NCBI GenBank assembly: GCA_964541725.1 | Contig: CAZIQG010000069.1 | Coordinates: forward strand, 1 to 5,277 | DNA: 5,277 bases | Direction of reading: 5' to 3' | DNA from: JAGOUY01 sp964541725 | GTDB lineage: Bacteria; Patescibacteriota; Patescibacteriia; 2-12-FULL-60-25 | Shown: positions 1 through 5,277 of the stretch, piece by piece | Layout of the letters: the number at the start of each line of letters is the position of its first letter | Position numbering within the stretch: the first letter of the stretch is position 1 | The notes under the pieces: model-generated | Seen by the model: the letters and a program-made list of their open reading frames with translations, nothing else | Told to the model about the DNA's origin: nothing | Database searches by the model: none | Made by a program: the position numbers and the translations under genes

Positions 1-43
1 TCTGGTTACCTTTTATAGGTTAACTAGGACTTACTCATCTCGA

Positions 44-128
44 GAATCCCTTTATATAAAGGCTGATTTGATTCCTCTCCGAATGCGTTCGGGGCCGAGT
101 CAGCTAAGGGATTCCGTCTAAAGGAATC
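44..128 (+). promoter_or_regulatory. Structured rpsB leader with a sequestered ribosome binding site
   Basis: Several inverted repeats nest here. GAATCCCTT (44-52) pairs with AAGGGATTC (106-114), nine perfect base pairs. Inside it GCTGA (62-66) pairs with TCAGC (100-104), and 77-83 pairs with 88-94 around the loop TGCG. A competing hairpin pairs GATTCC (110-115) with GGAATC (123-128); this covers part of the Shine-Dalgarno AAGGA (121-125), ten bases before the rpsB ATG. The long stem and the sequestering hairpin share 110-114, so they cannot form together, as in a translational on/off switch. A 14-base palindrome (49-62) is a further competitor. S2 feedback on rpsB-tsf is known in other bacteria; its use here is inference. 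I could not place a convincing promoter: TATAAA at 55-60 lacks a good -35, and a start there would exclude the 44-52 arm. Confidence 0.55.
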
Positions 129-135
129 GATTTTT

Positions 136-873
136 ATGCCCAATTCTCCTAGCTTGAGCGAGATGCTCCAAGCCGGTGTCCACTTCGGTCACCAAACCTC
201 TAAATGGCACCCAAAGATGAAGAAATACCTCTTTGGCAGCCGTCAGGGAATTCACATTATTAACTTGGAAGAGACGCAAAAGGGTCTTGATGCGGCCATG
301 GCCTACGTCAAGAAAATCACGTTGCGTGGCGGGATCGTTTTGTTTGTTGGAACGAAAAAACAGGCTTCCAGCTTGGTTGCGGCTGCGGCTACCTCTTGTG
401 GCATGCCTTTTGTAAACAAGCGCTGGTTGGGAGGTACGCTCACCAACTTTGCAAGCATGGCTCAATTGATCCGTCGCTACAAGGACATGAAGCGCCGCCA
501 GGAAAAAGGCGAACACGCAAAATACACTAAATTTGAACAGCTTAAGATCACGGAACAGATCGCACTTCTTGATGAAAAAGTCGGTGGTATCCAAGAGCTT
601 ACGCGTATTCCTGACGCCATCTTTATCTTTGACGTACGTAAGGATAAGACGGCTCTTGAAGAAGCGATGCGTCGTGGCATCAAGGTTGTGGCTGTGTGTG
701 ACAGTAATGTGAACCCAGGTGATGTCGACTTTCCTATCCCTGCCAACGATGACGCAGTTAAAGCCATTGATTTGATTGCTAAGATGATGGCGAATGCGAT
801 CAACGAAGGCCGTAAGGAATGGGAATCTGCTCGCGCCCGTTTGGGAGCAACCTTGGTAACGCCAACCAAATAA
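136..873 (+). CDS. rpsB: 30S ribosomal protein S2 (uS2)
   Basis: Encodes ribosomal protein S2, a late-assembling component of the small subunit that sits near the head-body junction and helps recruit S1 in many bacteria. The 245-residue product has the normal family length (E. coli about 241). Recognisable S2 blocks appear in order: GVHFGHQTSKWHPKM (residues 14-28), FVGTKKQA (70-77), RWLGGTLTN (96-104), and the C-terminal segment 189-206 with the DSNVNPGDVDFPIPAN core. The central part, about residues 108-150, is the charged coiled-coil hairpin typical of S2. The ATG at 136 is chosen because the product then starts right before the conserved N-terminal helix and because AAGGA lies at 121-125. 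The gene is followed by tsf, the standard arrangement. Nothing suggests truncation or a missing segment. Confidence 0.98.
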   Translation: MPNSPSLSEMLQAGVHFGHQTSKWHPKMKKYLFGSRQGIHIINLEETQKGLDAAMAYVKKITLRGGIVLFVGTKKQASSLVAAAATSCGMPFVNKRWLGGTLTNFASMAQLIRRYKDMKRRQEKGEHAKYTKFEQLKITEQIALLDEKVGGIQELTRIPDAIFIFDVRKDKTALEEAMRRGIKVVAVCDSNVNPGDVDFPIPANDDAVKAIDLIAKMMANAINEGRKEWESARARLGATLVTPTK

Positions 874-875
874 TA

Positions 876-918
876 AAGGAGAAGACGTTCTTTATTCACG
901 TGTTTATTTCACGATTGT
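876..918 (+). promoter_or_regulatory. tsf 5' region with a distant Shine-Dalgarno and a short direct repeat
   Basis: A strong Shine-Dalgarno AAGGAG lies at 876-881 just after the rpsB stop, but the tsf ATG is at 919, 37 bases further on. The 19 bases directly before the ATG are pyrimidine/AT-rich with no Shine-Dalgarno. No ATG, GTG or TTG occurs in the tsf frame between 874 and 918, so a longer EF-Ts cannot explain the spacing. The gap contains an imperfect direct repeat, TTTATTCACG (891-900) and TTTATTTCACG (903-913). A weak six-pair hairpin (875-880 with 888-893) could mask the Shine-Dalgarno. tsf may be translated by coupling to rpsB or by Shine-Dalgarno-independent initiation; this is inference. 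Confidence 0.45.
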
Positions 919-1527
919 ATGGCTATTGATGCAAAGACGGTTGCTGAGCTCCGTAATCGCACGGGGGCTGGTATGGTAGATTGTAAGGTCGCGCTTGATG
1001 AAGCGCAGGGGGACATTGAAAAAGCGATTGAGGTCCTAAAAAAGAAGGGGGCGATCAAAGCTGCTAAGAAGCAGTCGGAACGCACGGCGTCTGAAGGCTT
1101 GATTGTTACCTACGTCCATCACAACGGGAAGTTAGCGGCTATGGTTGAACTTGCGTGTGAAACGGATTTTGTAGCACGTACGGCAGACTTTAAAGCCTTA
1201 GCCGATGAAATTGCGCTTCAGGTTGCGGCGATGGATCCAATGTATGTGAGTCCAGAAGCGGTTCCTGCCGAAGAAGTTGCTAAGAAACAGGCGGAATTCC
1301 TCGCAGAACTGGCGGAGGATAAGAAGCCAGAAGAGATCAAGCAGAAGATTGTTGAAGGCAAGCTCAATAAGTGGTACTCAGATGTGTGCTTGACTAAACA
1401 GACGTTGATCAAAGATGATACCAAAACGGTTGAGCAATTGATCAATGAGAAGGTTGCTACGATTGGCGAAAAGATCCAGCCAACACGCTTTATGCGCATG
1501 CAGATGGCAGCGCCTTCGGCCGCTTAA
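919..1527 (+). CDS. tsf: Translation elongation factor Ts, short form
   Basis: Encodes EF-Ts, the cytoplasmic nucleotide exchange factor that releases GDP from EF-Tu. The 202-residue protein starts with a UBA-like N-terminal domain (about residues 1-40) containing the EF-Ts signature LRNRTGAGMVDCKVAL (11-26). The core follows, with ELACETDFVART (77-88), whose TDFV motif (82-85) contacts the EF-Tu G domain. A late block LNKWYSDVCLTKQTLIKDD (149-167) matches the conserved C-terminal core. E. coli EF-Ts is about 283 residues with two core subdomains; this is the compact single-core form known from Thermus and common in many phyla, so short length is not damage. The ATG at 919 gives the conserved MAI(D/T) start. 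It sits 45 bases after rpsB and is closed by a hairpin terminator; pyrH does not follow. Confidence 0.97.
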   Translation: MAIDAKTVAELRNRTGAGMVDCKVALDEAQGDIEKAIEVLKKKGAIKAAKKQSERTASEGLIVTYVHHNGKLAAMVELACETDFVARTADFKALADEIALQVAAMDPMYVSPEAVPAEEVAKKQAEFLAELAEDKKPEEIKQKIVEGKLNKWYSDVCLTKQTLIKDDTKTVEQLINEKVATIGEKIQPTRFMRMQMAAPSAA

Positions 1528-1554
1528 GGAAAGTAGTGAGTAGCCTTTGTAGGT

Positions 1555-1597
1555 AACAAAAACATCTCATATGTATGAGATGTTTTTGTTTGTTTTG
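1555..1597 (+). terminator. Rho-independent terminator after rpsB-tsf
   Basis: AACAAAAACATCTCAT (1555-1570) and its exact reverse complement (1575-1590) form a perfect 16-pair stem with the loop ATGT (1571-1574). The 3' arm is T-rich and a further T-rich run continues to about 1597. It begins 28 bases after the tsf stop. The A-run on the other arm (1558-1562) means it might also work on the opposite strand, although no opposing gene is seen in this window. Confidence 0.9.
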
Positions 1598-1600
1598 TGT

Positions 1601-1636
1601 TTGATACTCGATACTAGATACGCGATACTGTATACT
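1601..1636 (+). promoter_or_regulatory. Probable gap promoter, possibly leaderless
   Basis: TATACT (1631-1636) matches five of six bases of the TATAAT -10 consensus and ends eight bases before the gap ATG at 1645. Transcription from it would begin at or within a few bases of the start codon. No Shine-Dalgarno is present before the ATG, which fits a leaderless message. An alternative pairing is TTGATA (1601-1606) as -35 with GATACT (1624-1629) as -10, spaced 17 bases, giving a leader of roughly 8-9 bases. Both readings overlap the heptamer array. No promoter has been demonstrated. Confidence 0.5.
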
Positions 1637-1637
1637 C
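1603..1637 (+). repeat. Five-copy 7-bp tandem repeat GATACNN
   Basis: GATAC starts at 1603, 1610, 1617 and 1624, and the variant TATAC at 1631, so the units follow each other at exactly seven bases. The two variable positions are TC, TA, GC, TG and TC. The array fills the space between the tsf terminator and the gap start and ends in the probable gap promoter. Its function is unknown: it may be a small minisatellite or a set of protein-binding sites phased along the helix. Confidence 0.85.
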
Positions 1638-1644
1638 TTTGTAT

Positions 1645-2652
1645 ATGCCAAATATTGCGATTAACGGGTTTGGGAGAATTGGGCGTAATGTGCTCAAGGC
1701 GGGTTGGAATATGCCGGGGTTTAAGGTGGTGGCGATTAATGATTTAACCGATACGAAAACATTGGCGCATTTGTTGCGTCATGACACGGTCTACGGACCG
1801 TTTGAAAAGAAGGTTGAATCGGATGAAAAGAATTTGATCGTGTCCGGGAAAAAGATTCCGGTGTTTGCTGAGAAAGATCCGACGGCGTTACCTTGGGGAA
1901 AACTGGAAGTAGATATCGTGCTGGAATGCACGGGTCGATTTACGACGGCGGAAGCGGCGAATGCTCACATAAAGGCAGGGGCAAAGCGGGTCATTATCTC
2001 TGCGCCGGGAAAAGGGGAGGGGATTGCGACGCATGTGATGGGCGTAAATGGGGTAGGGGCGGGAAAAAAGGGGGAGATTCTCAGTAATGCAAGTTGCACG
2101 ACGAATTGTATTGCGCCCGTTGCTGCTGTCTTAGAGGTCGCCTTTGGAGTCCAAAAGGCGATGATGACGACGGTGCATTCATATACGGCTTCACAGGTGC
2201 TTCAGGACGCTCCATCGAAAGATTTACGTGAGGCACGCGCGGCAGCGGAGAATATTGTGCCGACCACGACAGGAGCGGCGATTGCCACAGGTCTTGTTGT
2301 TCCAAGTTTGAAGGGGATTTTTGATGGGTTGTCTGTACGTGTGCCGACGCCAGTTGTCTCGTTATCTGATTTTACGTTGTTGTTGAAGAAGCGAGTGACG
2401 GTTGAAGAGATTAATCAGGTGTTTCGTGATGCCGCCAAGAATCCGATTTGGCATGGGATCTTGGAAGTGACAGATGAACCGTTGGTTTCCTCCGACTTTA
2501 TCGGCAACGCTGCCTCGGCGATTGTGGATTTGGGATTGACGCGTGTGGTGGATGGCGATCTCGTTAAAGTGGTGGCTTGGTATGATAATGAGTGGGGATA
2601 TTCGAATCGATTAGCAGAATTGGCACTCGAAGTGGGGAAAAATGTTGGATAA
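1645..2652 (+). CDS. gap: Glyceraldehyde-3-phosphate dehydrogenase, type I
   Basis: Catalyses phosphorylating oxidation of glyceraldehyde 3-phosphate to 1,3-bisphosphoglycerate with NAD(P) in cytoplasmic glycolysis. The 335-residue product has the family's normal length. It shows the Rossmann start INGFGRIGR (6-14), the catalytic SNASCTTNC block with the nucleophile Cys151, the partner His178 in TTVHSYT, the phosphate-binding TTTGAA segment, RVPTPVVSLSDF, and the C-terminal WYDNEWGYSNR. The Asp of the INDLTD segment after the second strand favours NAD over NADP, by family knowledge. The ATG at 1645 is chosen over an in-frame TTG at 1639 because family members start just before the first strand (MPNIAINGFG). 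No Shine-Dalgarno is visible. pgk follows after two bases. The coding strand is G-rich, with a four-run G tract at 2050-2074. Confidence 0.97.
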   Translation: MPNIAINGFGRIGRNVLKAGWNMPGFKVVAINDLTDTKTLAHLLRHDTVYGPFEKKVESDEKNLIVSGKKIPVFAEKDPTALPWGKLEVDIVLECTGRFTTAEAANAHIKAGAKRVIISAPGKGEGIATHVMGVNGVGAGKKGEILSNASCTTNCIAPVAAVLEVAFGVQKAMMTTVHSYTASQVLQDAPSKDLREARAAAENIVPTTTGAAIATGLVVPSLKGIFDGLSVRVPTPVVSLSDFTLLLKKRVTVEEINQVFRDAAKNPIWHGILEVTDEPLVSSDFIGNAASAIVDLGLTRVVDGDLVKVVAWYDNEWGYSNRLAELALEVGKNVG

Positions 2653-2654
2653 GT

Positions 2655-3848
2655 ATGAATCTTCGCACCTTGCCAAAGACGAAAAAATTGAAAGGACAGC
2701 GTATATTGGTGCGGGTTGATTGGAATATTCCTTTAGAAAGCGAGATGGAACCGGAGGCATTGCTTAAAATTGAACGTTCTCTGGTGACGATTCATGATCT
2801 GGCTAAGCGTGGAGCGATCGTTATTTTATTGACGCATTTAGGACGTCCAAAGAAACGGGACATGGGTCTATCCACAAAGCAGTTGGTTCCTATCGTCAAA
2901 CGGCTCTATGGTCTGGAATTGACGTTTCATAAGGAGGTGGTGAGTGATAAAGTGGAACGGGGTCGACTTTTGAAGGCGTTCTCGGATGCGCAGGCAGGGT
3001 CGGTGCATCTTTTGGAGAATGTACGTTTTGAAGAGGGGGAAGAAAAAAATAGCGTGGCTTTATCTAAAGCGTATGCAGCGTTAGGGGATTTGTTTGTGAA
3101 TGATGCCTTCGCTTCTTGTCATCGTTCTCATGTATCGGTTGTCGGGATCGCTAAGCAATTACCGTCTTTTGCGGGGAGTTCTTTGCAGGAAGAGGTGAAG
3201 ATGTTGAGCGTCTTCTTGAAAAAGCCACAACGTCCATTTGTGGCGGTGATTGGAGGGAAGAAATTGACGACAAAATTACCCGTGATCAAAGCATTGTTAA
3301 AAATGTGTGATGCGGTGATGGTTGGTGGGGCAATGTCGCATGCGTGCTTTTCTGCTCAGGGGATATCCATTGGGGGTTCATATGTAGAAAAAGAGGGGAT
3401 TGCTGAGGCGAAGAAGCTATTGCAGGCGCCTAATCTTTTTTTACCCACGGATGTGATGCTGGCGAAAAATTTATCTAAGGAGGCGGAATTAGTGCGATCG
3501 GCCGTTTCCTCTATTGGAAAGAAGATGTTGATGGTAGATGCGGGTCCTGCGACGCTTAAGGCGTGGGCGAAAAAGATTCAGGGAGCGAAAACCGTGTTGT
3601 GGAATGGTCCAATTGGTGTTACGGAAATTAAAAGCATGGGAGCAGGATCGCGTTTTTTGGCGCGGGTGATCGGTGCTCGATCGCGTGGTGCGGCATTTGG
3701 GGTCGCGGGGGGAGGGGATACGATTCCCGTTATTATGCAGACCAAGACGCAGGATTGGTTTGATTTTGTTTCTACGGGTGGGGGTGCCATGCTAGAATTT
3801 ATTGTGTTAAAGGGGTGTTTGCCTGGGCTTGTTCCTCTGCTAAAATAG
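2655..3848 (+). CDS. pgk: Phosphoglycerate kinase
   Basis: Transfers phosphate from 1,3-bisphosphoglycerate to ADP, making ATP and 3-phosphoglycerate directly after the GAPDH step. The 397-residue product is full length. N-domain substrate motifs are VRVDWNIP (19-26), THLGRP (60-65), LLENVRFEEGEE (119-130) and VNDAFASCHRSH (148-159), keeping the basic patch Arg20, His61, Arg64, Arg124 and Arg157. Nucleotide-side motifs are GGKKLTTK (200-207) with Lys203 and Lys207, WNGPIGVTE (316-324), GGGD (352-355) and STGGGAMLEF (373-382). Several usually fixed spots differ: DWN for DFN, GVTE for GVFE, FASCHRSH for FGTAHRAH. It is a divergent but apparently active enzyme. The ATG at 2655 gives a canonical start; an upstream in-frame start at 2592 would overlap gap by 61 bases. 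The Shine-Dalgarno is weak, so coupling to gap is likely. Confidence 0.96.
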   Translation: MNLRTLPKTKKLKGQRILVRVDWNIPLESEMEPEALLKIERSLVTIHDLAKRGAIVILLTHLGRPKKRDMGLSTKQLVPIVKRLYGLELTFHKEVVSDKVERGRLLKAFSDAQAGSVHLLENVRFEEGEEKNSVALSKAYAALGDLFVNDAFASCHRSHVSVVGIAKQLPSFAGSSLQEEVKMLSVFLKKPQRPFVAVIGGKKLTTKLPVIKALLKMCDAVMVGGAMSHACFSAQGISIGGSYVEKEGIAEAKKLLQAPNLFLPTDVMLAKNLSKEAELVRSAVSSIGKKMLMVDAGPATLKAWAKKIQGAKTVLWNGPIGVTEIKSMGAGSRFLARVIGARSRGAAFGVAGGGDTIPVIMQTKTQDWFDFVSTGGGAMLEFIVLKGCLPGLVPLLK

Positions 3849-3854
3849 GGATAT

Positions 3855-4625
3855 ATGAATTTCCCTACTTGGAAAGAGCAGCCTCTCATGACGGTGCTTG
3901 TGAGTGTATTTTTGGTGTCTGCGACGCTTCTTATGTTGGCGCATACAAGGAATGTGCGTTTGCAGCGAGGCTATATCGGCCAAATTCCTAACCAACGTGA
4001 TACGATTACGATTGATGGGGAGGGGAAGGTTACTTCTAAGCCAACGTTGGCACGTGTGAGTATCGGGTTGTATTCGGAAGGGGCGGATGTCCCAGCGGTA
4101 CAGGTGGATAACACGCGTAAAGTCGATGCCATGATTGCTGGATTAAAGGATATGGCGATTGCGGAGGCGGATTTGCAGACCAGTAATTACTCGATTGCGC
4201 CTAAATATGAGTATAAGGATGGGATGCAGCGCGTGATTGCGTATACGGTTAACCAGAATTTGGAGGTCAAAGTTCGTGATTTGTCTAAAGTAGGGGCTGT
4301 TCTTGCGCGCATGGCTCAACTAGGCGCAAATCAGGTGAATGGCGTGACCTTTACGATTGATGATCCAACGAGTTTGACCCAAGAAGCACGGCGTAAAGCC
4401 CTAGAAGACGCTCGTACAAAGGCGCAGGAGTTGGCGGATGCCTTAGGAGTTGAGTTAGTGCGCGTCGTTACCTTCGCGGAAAATGGGGTAACGCCTCAAA
4501 ATCCTATGCCGATGTATCGTGCAGAAGCGATGAACGCCATGGCGGTTGCTGCTCCGGCACCCGATATTCAGGCTGGATCATTGGATGTTGTGTCGCATGT
4601 CCAGGTGACGTACCAAATTCGGTAA
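3855..4625 (+). CDS. Membrane-anchored SIMPL-domain (DUF541) protein
   Basis: A 256-residue protein with one hydrophobic segment at about residues 11-29, flanked by positive charges afterwards (HTRNVRLQR), so probably a signal anchor with the rest outside the membrane. Residues about 48-255 match the SIMPL/DUF541 family, which includes E. coli YggE and Brucella BP26. Seen are the opening strand GEGKVTSKPTLARVSIGL (55-72), the AYTVNQNLEVKVRDL block (129-143), the helix ARRKALEDARTKAQELADAL (178-197) and the closing strand SLDVVSHVQVTYQI (242-255). Family function is poorly defined: oxidative-stress links and oligomeric channel-like assemblies have been described. The ATG at 3855 lies six bases after the pgk stop with AGGG at 3847-3850; an ATG at 3888 would trim the N-terminus before the anchor and is less likely. 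The gene appears to be the last of the gap-pgk operon. Confidence 0.9.
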   Translation: MNFPTWKEQPLMTVLVSVFLVSATLLMLAHTRNVRLQRGYIGQIPNQRDTITIDGEGKVTSKPTLARVSIGLYSEGADVPAVQVDNTRKVDAMIAGLKDMAIAEADLQTSNYSIAPKYEYKDGMQRVIAYTVNQNLEVKVRDLSKVGAVLARMAQLGANQVNGVTFTIDDPTSLTQEARRKALEDARTKAQELADALGVELVRVVTFAENGVTPQNPMPMYRAEAMNAMAVAAPAPDIQAGSLDVVSHVQVTYQIR

Positions 4626-4644
4626 TTTGTCTTACGTATATGGG

Positions 4645-4675
4645 GATAAAACCGAGTATGTAGCTCGGTTTTATC
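4645..4675 (+). terminator. Hairpin terminator after the gap-pgk-SIMPL unit
   Basis: GATAAAACCGAG (4645-4656) pairs perfectly with CTCGGTTTTATC (4664-4675) around a seven-base loop, 19 bases after the SIMPL stop. The four T residues lie in the 3' arm and the sequence after the stem is not a clean T-run, so termination may be partial. The position between two separate transcription units supports the call. Confidence 0.7.
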
Positions 4676-4678
4676 TTG

Positions 4679-4695
4679 AGATCATGGTATGATCT
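4679..4695 (+). promoter_or_regulatory. Extended -10 promoter inside an operator-like inverted repeat
   Basis: TGGTATGAT (4685-4693) matches the extended -10 pattern TGnTATAAT with one mismatch. No good -35 lies 15-19 bases upstream, as is usual for extended -10 promoters. The same bases form a perfect inverted repeat, AGATCAT (4679-4685) and ATGATCT (4689-4695), with three bases between. A dimeric regulator bound here would block RNA polymerase. Predicted transcription would start near 4700, about five bases before the ATG at 4705. Both roles are inferred from sequence only. Confidence 0.45.
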
Positions 4696-4704
4696 GTTGT
4701 AGTT

Positions 4705-5277
4705 ATGTTGTTGAAGTATATTCTTCGTAAATATTGCCTTTTGGCGGTTGTTGTTTTTTTGTTTGGTCTTGTTTCTCAATCGGTGAATGCGGCAAATTAT
4801 ACTGTCTGTGCTTCCGGCTGTGATTATACAAGTGTAAATGCAGCTTTGACGGCTGCTGTTTCTGGGAATGATGTGGTTGAAGTGCAGGGAGCGGGTGGGA
4901 GTCCATATACTCCCGCTTCAGAAACGTGGCCAATTACATTTGCGAGCGCAAGTACAACACTCACGTGCTCTGGGGGTGCGACAATTGGTCAGACCACGGC
5001 TACGGGCAATAATTTGGTTTTTTTGTCTACAAGTTCTACGGTTTCCGGCTGTAATCTTGGGAATATTTCCTTTAAGACGTCTGCATCAACTGATCCGCCA
5101 CCGGGTATTCGTATTATTGGTAACACCTTTTCTTCGAGTGCAACGGGTACTATTGAGCTGATTTATGGTGCTCAAGATTTTGAGATCGTGAATAATACCA
5201 ATATAAATTTCATGAGTTTAAATGCTACTTCGACGAGAGGATTGATTCAGGGGAACACGTTTTATGGAAGATTGATT
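4705..5277 (+). CDS. Secreted beta-helix-like protein, 3' end outside window
   Basis: An open frame of 191 codons reaches the right edge without a stop, so the gene is cut by the window. Residues 1-29 form a clear Sec signal peptide: basic start with Lys4, Arg8 and Lys9, hydrophobic core about 11-23, and a VNA cleavage site before ANYTV. The mature part opens with TVCASGCDYTSVNAAL (33-48), a pattern typical of the N-terminal cap of right-handed beta-helix proteins. Repeats of the type I-x-x-N-T-F follow (IIGNTF 137-142, IVNNTN 161-166, IQGNTF 181-186), consistent with helix rungs. It is rich in Ser, Thr, Asn and Gly, with Cys at 35, 39, 88 and 116. Such proteins are often surface adhesins or polysaccharide-acting enzymes; no catalytic motif is visible. 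There is no Shine-Dalgarno before the ATG; an own promoter lies just upstream. Confidence 0.8.
   Translation, partial: MLLKYILRKYCLLAVVVFLFGLVSQSVNAANYTVCASGCDYTSVNAALTAAVSGNDVVEVQGAGGSPYTPASETWPITFASASTTLTCSGGATIGQTTATGNNLVFLSTSSTVSGCNLGNISFKTSASTDPPPGIRIIGNTFSSSATGTIELIYGAQDFEIVNNTNINFMSLNATSTRGLIQGNTFYGRLI

Noticed and set aside
2..120. Open frame from the left edge to the TAA at 118-120, as a possible tail of an upstream gene
   Set aside because: The translation has no recognisable motif and it overlaps the dense inverted repeats of the rpsB leader, which explain the region better.
118..594. Minus-strand open frame of 158 codons over the rpsB start
   Set aside because: It lies opposite a certain ribosomal protein gene, has no recognisable domain or Shine-Dalgarno, and is explained by codon bias of rpsB.
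900..929. Possible nine-codon upstream frame starting GTG at 900 and overlapping the tsf start
   Set aside because: The only Shine-Dalgarno is 18 bases upstream, too far for normal initiation, and such a short frame is expected by chance.
3699..3717. Second possible quadruplex tract in pgk
   Set aside because: Only three separate G-runs are present in this stretch, so the four-run rule is not met, and the bases encode the required GGGD motif.
4504..4933. Two minus-strand open frames across the SIMPL-surface-protein junction
   Set aside because: They are low-complexity (Gln/Lys/His-rich) translations that run through the hairpin terminator and promoter region, opposite better supported genes.
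4868..5161. Plus-strand open frame of 97 codons near the right end
   Set aside because: It overlaps the signal-peptide beta-helix gene in another frame. The frame from 4705 is open to the edge and has clear protein features, whereas this one is Arg/Leu-rich without motifs.

Overview
The window reads as bacterial chromosome carrying core genes, all on the + strand. It holds five protein genes: rpsB, tsf, gap, pgk and a SIMPL-domain (DUF541) gene, followed by the 5' part of a sixth gene that runs off the right edge. I see no mobile element, CRISPR array or RNA gene. A compact single-module EF-Ts, a short gap-pgk cluster, a somewhat divergent phosphoglycerate kinase and a secreted Ser/Thr/Asn-rich beta-helix protein together resemble Candidate Phyla Radiation (Patescibacteria) genomes. 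That placement is inferred from gene style, not shown by a marker search.

Region 1-135 is the leader of rpsB. It contains several nested inverted repeats, and the ribosome binding site lies inside a hairpin that competes with a longer stem. This suggests a switch, possibly feedback control by S2. rpsB (136-873) and tsf (919-1527) form the usual translation pair, but tsf has its only good Shine-Dalgarno sequence about 37 nt upstream of its start. A strong hairpin with a T-rich tail (1555-1597) closes this unit; pyrH and frr, often found next, are absent here.

Region 1601-1644 holds five 7-bp units (GATACNN) in exact register. The last units double as a likely promoter -10 element only 8 nt before the gap ATG, with no Shine-Dalgarno sequence, so gap may be leaderless. 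gap (1645-2652), pgk (2655-3848) and the SIMPL gene (3855-4625) are separated by 2 and 6 nt and look like one operon. GAPDH and PGK catalyse consecutive steps of lower glycolysis, including the first substrate-level ATP-forming step. The SIMPL protein is membrane-anchored and has no obvious metabolic link to them. A 12-bp hairpin (4645-4675) follows.

The last gene (4705 to the edge) encodes an exported protein with a signal peptide and beta-helix-like repeats. It has its own extended -10 promoter, embedded in a perfect 7-bp inverted repeat that could be an operator, and it also lacks a Shine-Dalgarno sequence. Most of the window is ordinary housekeeping sequence. The points worth following up are the rpsB leader switch, the heptamer array with apparent leaderless starts, the distant tsf ribosome binding site, the operator-like palindrome, and the truncated surface protein.
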